A DNA stretch of 39,970 bases, taken from a virus. Shown in pieces: positions 16,518-23,790 of the stretch. Below the pieces are notes generated by a model that had not been told where the DNA came from, did not search any database, and was given only the letters and a program-made list of their open reading frames with translations. How positions within the stretch are numbered: the stretch's first letter is position 1; each line of letters starts with the position of its first letter. The stretch covers positions 1 through 39,970 of IMG/VR virus record IMGVR_UViG_3300024518_003231. One strand, written 5' to 3'. A program made the translations under genes and the position numbers.

Positions 16518-17962
16518 TGCGATCCTCCGCCCGTCAAACGTATCAGCGCCTGAGTCGTGGCGTCCACCCGGTCGTCTGCGGCTCCGAGGGGGAACGCTAG
16601 GATCTCCTCCTCGTATTCGTCGATCCAGGGCGCGATGGTCTTGTGGGGTAATAACACATCGCCGGCCTCGAACGCTGGCTCCACGGCGTGCGCTCGAGCC
16701 TCCTTGCCCCCCTGCGGCTCGACAAGCACCAGGCCCGGGATGTTGTTCTCGAGGTAGTTCACGACGGCTGGCCCGTTCGCCTTGTTTTCCACCAGCTTTG
16801 TGTAGGCCTTCGGGTATCGCTTGCTCAGGTCCTTCACGGCGTAGACGGTCTCAACGAAGTTCATCTGGCCGCGGATCTCAGCGAGGAGGATGCAGAAGGT
16901 CTGCCACTTGGCCCACACCTCGCCGACAACCCAGTCGCTGTCGTCGTTGCCCTTAAACGCCATGTCCCACGACTGGATCACCAGCATGTTGCCGCGCTTG
17001 GGGAGCTCGGGCAGAGCACTGCCTGGCACGCCCCAGTATCGGAACCACTTCTTCTTGAAGATGGTCCCCTCGGGTGGGCTGGGTCGCTGCTGGAACTGCG
17101 CGTGCCAGATGCGCGATCCCATCGTGCGACGCTTGGCCGTGAGGTTCTCGTTGCTGAACCGCTCCGGCCAGAGCAACTCGCCCTCCTTGGTGCGCGGATC
17201 CTCCCAGCCGAGCGACGTCGTGCACTTGCGCTTCGGCTCGAACTCCATCGGCAGGCAGAGAACCTCGTAGTCACCCGTGGCGATACAGCGAGCAGCGGTG
17301 TCCTGGTAGTGGAGGCGCTGCATGATACCGACCTTGCGCGTCGTCGCTGGGTTCGCCTCCCTGGTTGGCATGACCTTTTCCCAAAACTCGTTGGCCTTGG
17401 TGATCGCTTTGTGATCGACGGCGCGACGCCCCTGCGCATCCTGGGCCTTGACCAGATCATCGAACACGATGAGGTCGCCATGGCGCCCTGTCGCCTCACC
17501 GTCGACGGATGTCGAGAACCGCAGGCCCTTGGCCGTGTTCTCAAAGAGGCCCACCTGCTTGGCGCTCTCGGCGGCCAGCGTGACCTTGTCGCCCCAACGA
17601 TCCTGGTACCACTCCGACGTGCAGAGGTTCCGATGCTGGCGCGCTGACTTGTAGGAGAGCGACTGACCGTACGAGCTAAACACCCACTTGGTCTCTGGCT
17701 CGAACGACCACATCCACGCAGGCCAGAAGACGGCGACAGCCAGCGACTTCATGCAGCCCGGTGGCACAAGGATCAGCAGGTTGGTGATCTCGCAGCGGGA
17801 GACGGCCTCGAGGTGCTCGCAGATGGCGTCGAGATGCCAGTTCCACTGCAGGCGCCTTGGCTCGACCTGGTGCCAGGCGAGGGCAATGAATCGGGCGAGA
17901 CCTTTGCGGTTGACCTCCTCGCGATCGAGGTCGGCCTCTGTGAGCTCGCCGAGATTGGTCAT
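16478..17962 (-). CDS. terL: Terminase large subunit
   Basis: The 494-residue protein is a packaging ATPase/nuclease. A Walker A motif 'PPGCMKS' is at residues 67-73 and a Walker B 'DLIVFDD' at about 163-169. The C-terminal RNase H-like nuclease has 'QSWDMAF' near 333, 'VENKANG' near 391 and 'DDRVDATTQAL' near 464-474. It cuts and pumps DNA into the prohead with the small subunit and portal. The ATG at 17962 has only a weak GGGA site, adjacent to one arm of an inverted repeat. Confidence 0.95.
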   Translation of the reverse strand: MTNLGELTEADLDREEVNRKGLARFIALAWHQVEPRRLQWNWHLDAICEHLEAVSRCEITNLLILVPPGCMKSLAVAVFWPAWMWSFEPETKWVFSSYGQSLSYKSARQHRNLCTSEWYQDRWGDKVTLAAESAKQVGLFENTAKGLRFSTSVDGEATGRHGDLIVFDDLVKAQDAQGRRAVDHKAITKANEFWEKVMPTREANPATTRKVGIMQRLHYQDTAARCIATGDYEVLCLPMEFEPKRKCTTSLGWEDPRTKEGELLWPERFSNENLTAKRRTMGSRIWHAQFQQRPSPPEGTIFKKKWFRYWGVPGSALPELPKRGNMLVIQSWDMAFKGNDDSDWVVGEVWAKWQTFCILLAEIRGQMNFVETVYAVKDLSKRYPKAYTKLVENKANGPAVVNYLENNIPGLVLVEPQGGKEARAHAVEPAFEAGDVLLPHKTIAPWIDEYEEEILAFPLGAADDRVDATTQALIRLTGGGSQWLEAMRAASRKG

Positions 17963-17964
17963 AG

Positions 17965-18041
17965 TCCCACGTCAAACAGCCCAGGCAGGCAATCGATCCG
18001 AGCGTTCTCGTCGGTCGGTGTTGCCTTGGTCCTACGTGGGA
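17965..18041 (-). other. Inverted repeat flanking the terL leader
   Basis: TCCCACGT (17965-17972) and ACGTGGGA (18034-18041) are perfect complements around a 61-base spacer upstream of terL. The arm next to the terL start contains its GGGA site, so pairing could limit ribosome access. No protein-coding gene is seen in this 94-base gap. Confidence 0.4.
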
Positions 18042-18056
18042 AAACACGGATGCGGT

Positions 18057-18365
18057 TCACGCCATAGCCTCCTCTTGGTGGCGAGTAGCGCGACACTTGC
18101 GCTCGATGCCGATCATGCCGCTGATCATCTGGCCGGCTGTGCGCTTGGTCAGCTTGCCGTTACCCGACGCCTTGGCGCAGAGGCGCCCCCATGTCGGTGG
18201 GAGGTCTACGCTCTCTGATAGCTCGTTGAGCTTCTGCAGCTGCTTGTGGGTGGCGAGTTCGTTCAGCGCAGCCATGTGGTCACGCCGAGCGGTGCCGATC
18301 CTATTGCTCTGGGTCTTTTGGTTGGTGTTGCTTGTCTGGTCGTTGTACTTCAGCCGCTTGGCCAT
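18057..18365 (-). CDS. Small basic protein, unknown function
   Basis: The 102-residue protein starts 'MAKRLKYNDQTSNTNQKTQS' with GAGGAG ten bases upstream, overlapping the 3' end of the small terminase gene by 65 bases. It is Asn/Gln-rich at the start and basic and Cys-containing at the end ('IERKCRATRHQEEAMA'). Position between the two terminase genes suggests a packaging or DNA-binding accessory, but I recognise no family. Confidence 0.6.
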   Translation of the reverse strand: MAKRLKYNDQTSNTNQKTQSNRIGTARRDHMAALNELATHKQLQKLNELSESVDLPPTWGRLCAKASGNGKLTKRTAGQMISGMIGIERKCRATRHQEEAMA

Positions 18366-18927
18366 CTGTCGCTCCTCGGTGTTTGACTTTGTCCATCAGC
18401 GTTCGCGCCAGGGCGAGCTCCTCGTCTGTCAGGCCTGATAGGTCAGGCTTGCTAGTCGTCACGTTCACATCGGCGCGCAAGTAATGCATCCCGAACTCCT
18501 TGGGCCAGCGGCGCTCAAGTGCCCAAGCCGCTGCGCGCCACTTCCCTGCCTTCGCCGCCCTGTGGATAGCCTGTAGATATTCGATCTTGTCGCGCCCCTC
18601 GGCCTTCTGTAGGTCGTCGAGAAAGCTGGTAAAAGGCTCCTCGCCCTCGCCACCCCGTTTTATCCACTCCCACAGCGTCTGCCTGCTGATCCCCGCCTCC
18701 CTGCACGCGGCGTCGCGGCCAGCACCCACGTTGATCACGCCGAGGAAGAGCCCGCGCATCTTGCCCTTGTTCTCCTCGATGTCGATCTCGAGCTTCGTGC
18801 GGTGCTTGACTGGCGCTGTGTGGTGGGGGCAACGGTCGGTGCCCTTCTTGGCCTGGCCTCGGCATCTCTTACCCTTGGCTGTCTTGCCCTTGCAATACGT
18901 GCGCGATGGTCTTGTTTTGCGTGCCAT
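18301..18927 (-). CDS. terS: Terminase small subunit with N-terminal Cys/His cluster
   Basis: The 208-residue protein has an N-terminal 'CKGKTAKGKRCRGQ...DRCPHH' cluster that may bind zinc, then a helix-turn-helix ('GRDAACREAGISRQTLWEWI') typical of small terminases, then 'AGKWRAAAWALERRWPKEFG', another terminase-like segment. It would recognise the packaging site and present DNA to TerL. It is two genes upstream of terL. Assignment is confident at the level of HTH terminase; the zinc site is inferred. Confidence 0.8.
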   Translation of the reverse strand: MARKTRPSRTYCKGKTAKGKRCRGQAKKGTDRCPHHTAPVKHRTKLEIDIEENKGKMRGLFLGVINVGAGRDAACREAGISRQTLWEWIKRGGEGEEPFTSFLDDLQKAEGRDKIEYLQAIHRAAKAGKWRAAAWALERRWPKEFGMHYLRADVNVTTSKPDLSGLTDEELALARTLMDKVKHRGATDGQAAEVQRPDKQHQPKDPEQ

Positions 18928-18957
18928 CTCATGAGCCTACCAGAGACGCGGTGCACA

Positions 18958-19254
18958 TCACCGTCCTCTCTCCTCGTACGAGCGGATCCGCTCCTCGATG
19001 ACCACCTGTGCACCGCGGTTGGCCTTCTCCTCTTCGATGGACCCGCACCAGCTCGCCGCTTTGCGGAGGCGTTTGAGCATCGCGTTGGCCTGGCGGAGTT
19101 CGTCGTCGCACGCGATCGCCATCGAGGGGTCCCACTGGTTTGACTTCGACGCTCGCCGGCCGCCAGCGCCAGGGATGATGGCTTGCGCACGTCCGCTCGA
19201 GCCACCGAGCATGTTGTGCACGCTCCGCTGTTGCTGCTTTCTTTTCTGACTCAT
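18958..19254 (-). CDS. Small basic protein upstream of terminase, unknown
   Basis: The 98-residue product starts 'MSQKRKQQQRSVHNMLGGSS', with an ATG overlapping the previous stop (ATGA). The C-terminal half is helical and charged ('DDELRQANAMLKRLRKAASW', 'EEEKANRGAQVVIEERIRSY'). I do not recognise it. A longer reading frame upstream is a shadow of the preceding gene. Confidence 0.65.
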   Translation of the reverse strand: MSQKRKQQQRSVHNMLGGSSGRAQAIIPGAGGRRASKSNQWDPSMAIACDDELRQANAMLKRLRKAASWCGSIEEEKANRGAQVVIEERIRSYEERGR

Positions 19255-19742
19255 TTGATCAACTCCAACATGCCGGTGACGGCGTCTTCGATTTGCACTT
19301 TGCTTACCTCGCCGTCGGCCATCTCTTCGGAGAGCATCCTCAGGCGTGTCCCTGTCGCGTAGGGTTCGGTCTTCGTGAGTAAGTCGCTGATTGCTCTGGG
19401 GGCTGACACGATGCGGACGCCTGCGCTGGCTGACCACTTCACGGTGGACTCACAACGGAGGCAGTCCCACATCGAGGTCGCTGGCGTTGTCTTGTAGCGT
19501 TTCTCGAAATAGCGGACGAGTCGCCCGCCGCAAGGACATGACATAGGATCAACCCTCGCCCAGCTCGCGTTGTTCACCGCAAGCTCTCTGTCGAGCCGGT
19601 CCAGGATCGGTATTACGATCTGTGCCCGGACCGATCCGTCGCGCAACGATTCCTCGACGAGCCCACGGAGAGCCCCGACCGCCATGTCGGTTGCAATGGC
19701 AATACCGGTGCTCGCTCGCTTCATTGGTCGCTTGTCGGTCAT
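19251..19742 (-). CDS. Zinc-ribbon-containing protein, unknown function
   Basis: The 163-residue protein has two cysteine pairs, 'SCPCGG' (about residue 68) and 'DCLRCES' (about residue 93), spaced as in a zinc ribbon. The N-terminal region is helical and may bind DNA ('IVIPILDRLDRELAVNNASW'). It overlaps neighbours by four bases at each end. It could be a late regulator or nucleic-acid-binding protein. Confidence 0.65.
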   Translation of the reverse strand: MTDKRPMKRASTGIAIATDMAVGALRGLVEESLRDGSVRAQIVIPILDRLDRELAVNNASWARVDPMSCPCGGRLVRYFEKRYKTTPATSMWDCLRCESTVKWSASAGVRIVSAPRAISDLLTKTEPYATGTRLRMLSEEMADGEVSKVQIEDAVTGMLELIK

Positions 19743-19936
19743 CGTTTCGATTCCTCACGGGCCTCTCGCTCGAGCCGCGAGCGAACCTCGTCGAGCATGC
19801 CGGCCAGTTGGTGCTTGGTGAGGCGAGGGTGTTCCCGCAGGTAGTTGAAGATCAGATTGTCGAGACGTGCGCAGAAGAGATCAGCGAGCCTCGACGGATC
19901 GAACGCCTCGCCAGTGGTTGGTCCAAGCGTCGTCAT
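19739..19936 (-). CDS. Small protein after the methyltransferase, unknown
   Basis: The chosen start gives 65 residues ('MTTLGPTTGEAFDPSRLADL') and overlaps the methyltransferase end by 56 bases. An alternative ATG at 20026 has a stronger GGAGGGG site but would overlap by 146 bases. The C-terminal sequence 'LIFNYLREHPRLTKHQLAGM' resembles a small helix-turn-helix. The start is uncertain. Confidence 0.5.
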   Translation of the reverse strand: MTTLGPTTGEAFDPSRLADLFCARLDNLIFNYLREHPRLTKHQLAGMLDEVRSRLEREAREESKR

Positions 19937-20519
19937 CGTCGCCGTATGGCGGCGCTGCTTCAGGCGAAACGGGAACACGTTCGGTCTCCTCATCAGTACA
20001 CCCCGGTGCTTGGTTGCCCCAGACATCCCACCCCTCCCGCTGGATCCGCGCGAACATCTCCAGCCGCGGCCCTGGCGAGATGCGCTCGATCAGGCGGTAC
20101 GACTCGGCAGGCTTGGCACTGTGCCTACCTCGCTTCGCCGTGATCCAGTTGACGACGTTGCGAGCTCGCGGAGGCAGTTGCCCTCGTGTGCAGAAGATCA
20201 GCTGCTCGGTCGCGTTGCGCATCCAGTGGCCCATGCCCATCTGGCATTTGATCCAGGTGGCGAGCTGCTTGGGCTTGAAGCCCCATTGCCTGGCGACGAG
20301 TTGCGCGGAGCCGTCGAGCACGAAGCTGTTGGGCGCCCAAAGCCAGAGGTGCGCGTTGCGGGCCACGTGAGCTCGCACGAAGTCACCGAGGCCGATGATT
20401 GCGGCGAGGGACATCGTCGGGTAGTGCTTGCCCTTATGGTCGGGCGCGATGCGCGAGCCGCGGTCGTCGAAGCGCCAGGGCGGGTCGGCCAGCAGGCAGG
20501 GATAGGGCGGTGCGCTCAC
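19881..20519 (-). CDS. MT-A70-family adenine DNA methyltransferase
   Basis: The 212-residue protein has the catalytic DPPW motif at residues 12-15 ('CLLADPPWRFDDRGS') and typical MT-A70 sequence 'HLWLWAPNSFVLDGSAQLVA', 'QWGFKPKQLATWIKCQMGMG' and 'NATEQLIFCTRG'. It is predicted to make N6-methyladenine using S-adenosylmethionine, probably on phage DNA. It starts with GTG at 20519, overlapping the upstream stop (GTGA). The acidic C-terminal tail reads 'PYGDDDDAWTNHW'. The target site is unknown. Confidence 0.85.
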   Translation of the reverse strand: MSAPPYPCLLADPPWRFDDRGSRIAPDHKGKHYPTMSLAAIIGLGDFVRAHVARNAHLWLWAPNSFVLDGSAQLVARQWGFKPKQLATWIKCQMGMGHWMRNATEQLIFCTRGQLPPRARNVVNWITAKRGRHSAKPAESYRLIERISPGPRLEMFARIQREGWDVWGNQAPGCTDEETERVPVSPEAAPPYGDDDDAWTNHWRGVRSVEAR

Positions 20520-20809
20520 GACGCGTCCCCGACCATGGCCTTCGGATCCTCTGGTACTTTGAAGTAGATCGCCGAGGAGTCCTCGTTCTCGCTAACTTCT
20601 ACCTGGTACACGCCGAGAGACGGCGACAGGTGATTGAACTGAAACCAGCCCTCCGAGAAGTTCAGCGACTCCCAGCCAGCACCGACCTTGTCTGGCACGA
20701 CGACGAAGTCGGGGGTCAGCCCCTCCTCTTCGATTCGCCAGATGTCGCACTTGAAGCTGCGCGTCTGGCCGCAGTAGGCGCGTAGGTAGTGTCTCACGGC
20801 GTCCTCCAA
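20516..20809 (-). CDS. Small hypothetical protein upstream of the methyltransferase
   Basis: The 97-residue protein contains 'YCGQTRSFKCDIWRIEEEGL' and 'GWFQFNHLSPSLGVYQVEVS', a mixed alpha/beta sequence I do not recognise. It is coupled to the methyltransferase by GTGA and is probably co-expressed with it. Confidence 0.6.
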   Translation of the reverse strand: MEDAVRHYLRAYCGQTRSFKCDIWRIEEEGLTPDFVVVPDKVGAGWESLNFSEGWFQFNHLSPSLGVYQVEVSENEDSSAIYFKVPEDPKAMVGDAS

Positions 20810-20866
20810 TGATGCGCCCAGCTAGTCGACGTCACTGGGTGCGAACCTCGACATCGGGGATTCAAA

Positions 20867-20894
20867 CACAGCACCCGAATGCAAACCTGCTGTG
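20867..20894 (-). other. Small stem-loop in the 110-base intergenic gap
   Basis: CACAGCA (minus 20894-20888) pairs with TGCTGTG (20873-20867) with a 14-base loop, followed by TTTG on the minus strand. It could be a weak terminator or stabilising hairpin. No recognised gene is present in the 20810-20918 gap. Confidence 0.3.
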
Positions 20895-20918
20895 CTCCGA
20901 TGGCCGACAGGCAAAACA

Positions 20919-21368
20919 TTACGGGCTGTGCTGACCCGTGACTTCGTATGTGATCGTTTCCAGCTTCCCGACCCGTGCTCGGATCGAGCCCTCCTCGTCC
21001 TTGTGCGAACCGAGCTCCGTCTGGATCGCGATGATCGCGTCGCGCAGTGGCATCACATCTGGCGTAGCCTTCTCGACGATCACCTTGGTCAGCTGCATGA
21101 TCGAGGCGGTCAGCATGTTGTGCGCCGACAGCTGGCGCTCCATGACCGACAGCGCCCAAAGCTCGCCAGGGTTCACGATCGCCACTCGCCCCTGGTCCTT
21201 GAGGCGCATGAGAGCTTCGAAGAGGCGCTGACCGAAGCGCTTAGTGTTACCCGGCTCGACCTGCCCGCCGAAGACGGCCTCGAGCACCTGCAGCGTCGTC
21301 GCCGGCTCGCTGCGCTTCCATAGGGCGTTCATAATGTTCTGCTCGGTGATGTGTGTAAGTTCGAGCAT
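20919..21368 (-). CDS. Helical protein of the replication block, unknown
   Basis: The 149-residue protein starts 'MLELTHITEQNIMNALWKRS', has a winged-helix-like N-terminal half ('LFEALMRLKDQGRVAIVNPG') and a helical C-terminal half. It follows the possible annealing protein (TGATG overlap) and may be a DNA-binding accessory. Confidence 0.6.
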   Translation of the reverse strand: MLELTHITEQNIMNALWKRSEPATTLQVLEAVFGGQVEPGNTKRFGQRLFEALMRLKDQGRVAIVNPGELWALSVMERQLSAHNMLTASIMQLTKVIVEKATPDVMPLRDAIIAIQTELGSHKDEEGSIRARVGKLETITYEVTGQHSP

Positions 21369-22600
21369 CAGCCCTCCTCCCCTGGTTCGCGTGCTTCTTC
21401 TTGCGGTGCTTCGGCTTCCTGCTCGGGCAGCTCACTAGGGGGCAAGTCGATGCCGTCGTCCTCGGGCAGGTCGACCTCTGGCGTAGGCTCGGGCTCGACC
21501 GCAGCACCGCAGGCAGCGCAGCGCCCATCGTCGCCGAGGTAGATGTGCGCAGGCGGCGCATCGGGATCGTTGTACTTGTTGTTGACCAGCTTCATCTTGA
21601 GAGCTTCGATGGCATCGCATGCCCAGCCTCGGTTCAGCTTCGCGGGCTCCTCGCGCCAGTCGGCGAGCTTCTTCTGGACCCACGCACGCTGATCGTCGCT
21701 GAGTCGGCTGTCGGTCGCGTAGCGGCACATGGCGTCGCGCTGCTCGTCCGACCAGGCCTCCTTGCGCCAAGGCTTGGCGTCGTCGCGCTGCTTGCGCTTG
21801 CGCTCCTGGTCCGACGCCTTGCTCCCGCTGGCCTGCTTCCCCTGGCGCTCGTGCTTGTCGACGTTGGCGCGGAGCTTCTCCGGATCCCCGTCCTCCATGT
21901 CCTGCGTGAACACGTCGGTCAGCATCGGAAAGGCGACCAGCACGCTGTCGACCCTGGCGCGTTTCTTCGCGACCTTGGTGCGGCTGTTTGCCGTGTGGCG
22001 CTTGTTCTCTCCTTCCTCCACGCTGCCGTGACCGACGCCAACGATCTCGCCAGTTGCGCGCGCAGTCAGCGTGCACTTGAGGCAGACGTGGCCCTGCTTG
22101 CTGCCGTGCATCTTCCACGCCTCGGTGTCGTAGTCGTAATGATCGGAGAGCATGAAGAGGTCCATCATCAGCCGAGCGCCGGCGTCGTAAAACGACCGCC
22201 TCTTCGTCCACTCCTTCGGGTCAGTCCTGTCTCCTGGTCGGTTCGTTCCAGGGGGGAAGCCGTAGTGGACGCCCTCTTTGAGCTTACTCATTAACCAGTC
22301 GAAGAAGTGGGTCCGGCGACGATCCCACTCGACGAGATGGCGCTCTTGCTCTTCGACGCTGGCGAGCTGCATCGACAGGGAGAAGAGAGGCGACACGGTG
22401 CTCGGCTGCGGGGAGCTCGCGACCAATGCCGACTCGTCGTCGTCCTCGGGCAGCACGATGAGTGCTGAACTGATCTCCTCCTCGACCTTCTCGCCCTCGG
22501 CTTCGGCTGCTCTTGCATCGGCCTCGAGCTTTGCCTCGCGTACTGCGTCGAGCGCTTTCTTCTGCGCACCCTTGGCGCTGTCTTGTTGCTCGGTGTTCAC
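21368..22600 (-). CDS. Possible single-strand annealing/recombination protein
   Basis: The 410-residue protein has a coiled, charged N-terminus, then a core 'GARLMMDLFMLSDHYDYDTE', 'KCTLTARATGEIVGVGHGSV', 'NSRTKVAKKRARVDSVLVAF' and 'TDVFTQDMED'. The pattern 'KMAKKRA.VDAVL...FTQD' is one I associate with phage recombination/annealing-type proteins near resolvases. The C-terminus is very acidic (Glu/Pro). It begins with GTG at 22600 after GGAGG. It lies next to a RusA-like resolvase, which fits recombination. The assignment is tentative. Confidence 0.45.
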   Translation of the reverse strand: MNTEQQDSAKGAQKKALDAVREAKLEADARAAEAEGEKVEEEISSALIVLPEDDDESALVASSPQPSTVSPLFSLSMQLASVEEQERHLVEWDRRRTHFFDWLMSKLKEGVHYGFPPGTNRPGDRTDPKEWTKRRSFYDAGARLMMDLFMLSDHYDYDTEAWKMHGSKQGHVCLKCTLTARATGEIVGVGHGSVEEGENKRHTANSRTKVAKKRARVDSVLVAFPMLTDVFTQDMEDGDPEKLRANVDKHERQGKQASGSKASDQERKRKQRDDAKPWRKEAWSDEQRDAMCRYATDSRLSDDQRAWVQKKLADWREEPAKLNRGWACDAIEALKMKLVNNKYNDPDAPPAHIYLGDDGRCAACGAAVEPEPTPEVDLPEDDGIDLPPSELPEQEAEAPQEEAREPGEEG

Positions 22601-22620
22601 CGGCGTCCTCCAGATAAAGT

Positions 22621-22681
22621 GGCTCGGTCATCCCCCCGTCCAAGCGGAAGGTGTCAAGCCCCGCAAGGGGATGACCGAGCC
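22621..22681 (-). promoter_or_regulatory. Perfect 15-bp stem-loop upstream of the annealing-like gene
   Basis: GGCTCGGTCATCCCC (22621-22635) and GGGGATGACCGAGCC (22667-22681) are perfectly complementary with a 31-base loop, which itself holds a competing CCCC-TTGC-GGGG hairpin. The structure ends a few bases before the GGAGG ribosome site of the downstream gene. It may be an attenuator, RNase III site or protein-binding leader. Confidence 0.6.
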
Positions 22682-22747
22682 ATAAATGTGCGCTGTGAAC
22701 TTGGACGGCGCGTGTGCTTGACAGGAAGGGTGATAGCGGAGGGTCGA

Positions 22748-23350
22748 CTAGGAGTCAAACGGTAGTTTCAGCCTCTGCGCCTCAATGGAAGAGACCCGGA
22801 TCCAGACACCCTCCGGAAGCCCCCAGCGCACGAGGCGGAATCCGCCCACAGCCTGGCAGTCGTCCTCGAACATGACGCCGTGGACACGAGCGTTTCTCCG
22901 CTTGCTGGCCACCTGCAGGGCATCGAACACGCCACGGAGGAGCTTGTCCTCGTCGCCGGTGCTGTTGGTGCAGGGGAACGGAGCACGTGTTGACTTCGGT
23001 CGGCCAAAGAAGAAGACCGTATCGATCATCACCGCGCCGATCAGCGGCGATGGGGGCTTGTTCGGCACGCTGGCCGCGACGATCGTCTCCATCCACTTCT
23101 GCAGTCGCTTGCCCTGATCAGAGCGGAAGTCCTCCGTTACGAACGGGCGATCGCATCGCTTGTACCGACGCGCATCCTTGGTCGCCGCATGGGGGCAGAC
23201 AGGGTGCAGGTTGCCCTTTGGAACCGGCCTGCCCTCGACGAAAAAAGAGGCCTGCCACGACGGCTCCGGGATCGGCGCAACACGCATGCCGTCGGGCAGG
23301 CCGAGCATCGACGCACCATCACAGATGCCCTGGTAAAGGAACTCCCTCAC
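22748..23350 (-). CDS. rusA: RusA-type Holliday junction resolvase
   Basis: The 200-residue protein contains 'SFFVEGRPVPKGNLHPVCPH', 'GDEDKLLRGVFDALQ' and 'MFEDDCQAV', the conserved motifs with acidic residues of the RusA family. It resolves branched DNA before packaging. The start is GTG at 23350, overlapping the preceding stop (GTGA); a later ATG at 23308 is possible. The first conserved motif sits near residue 36, with a somewhat longer N-terminus than usual. Confidence 0.85.
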   Translation of the reverse strand: MREFLYQGICDGASMLGLPDGMRVAPIPEPSWQASFFVEGRPVPKGNLHPVCPHAATKDARRYKRCDRPFVTEDFRSDQGKRLQKWMETIVAASVPNKPPSPLIGAVMIDTVFFFGRPKSTRAPFPCTNSTGDEDKLLRGVFDALQVASKRRNARVHGVMFEDDCQAVGGFRLVRWGLPEGVWIRVSSIEAQRLKLPFDS

Positions 23351-23790
23351 GAAGCGCCCTCGAGCTCGAGCTGCTTGGGCGTCAACGTCACGATGCATCG
23401 CATGCGCGCATGGCGCACAACGTCGATGAGGTCCTTCTCTTGCCAGGCATACTCGCATTGGAAGCTGAACCGCGGTGCCTTGTCGCCATCGGCGATCACT
23501 TCGGCCTTGATCGGCTGAACCTCGACGAGGTTGATCTCGTGCTCGTCGTTTTCCGGCAGCTGCACAACGATGCGCAGATCCGAGTCGGCGCCATGGCTGC
23601 CACGCAGGCCGCGCGGTGCTTTGTCGAGCTCGCCGTCCTCGAGACACTTGCGCAGCGCGCCGAGGACGCCCTCGGTGCCGTCGGCGACCGTGCCCGTGAA
23701 CTTCAGGCGCAGCATGTTCGTTCTGTGGTGGTGCTCGTCGATGGGCGTCGGGGTGACGGTCTCGAGCGTGCAATCGATTTGATTCATCAT
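23347..23790 (-). CDS. Replication-block protein, unknown
   Basis: The 147-residue protein starts at 'MMNQIDCTLETVTPTPIDEH' with GAGGAG upstream and overlaps the helicase stop (ATGA). The sequence is mixed ('LRIVVQLPENDEHEINLVEV', 'CIVTLTPKQLELEG'), with a beta-rich core that I do not recognise. Being between helicase and resolvase, a DNA metabolism role is likely. The first or second of two adjacent ATGs may be used. Confidence 0.65.
   Translation of the reverse strand: MMNQIDCTLETVTPTPIDEHHHRTNMLRLKFTGTVADGTEGVLGALRKCLEDGELDKAPRGLRGSHGADSDLRIVVQLPENDEHEINLVEVQPIKAEVIADGDKAPRFSFQCEYAWQEKDLIDVVRHARMRCIVTLTPKQLELEGAS

Noticed and set aside
15364-16956. 530-codon plus-strand open frame over the portal and terminase genes
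   Set aside because: It runs antisense to portal and TerL, which have full catalytic and family motifs, and has no recognised domain.
20794-20919. 41-residue Cys-containing frame starting at a TAATG junction in the 110-base gap
   Set aside because: There is no ribosome site, no recognised motif, and it overlaps the start of the next gene. It is possible but not supported enough to list.
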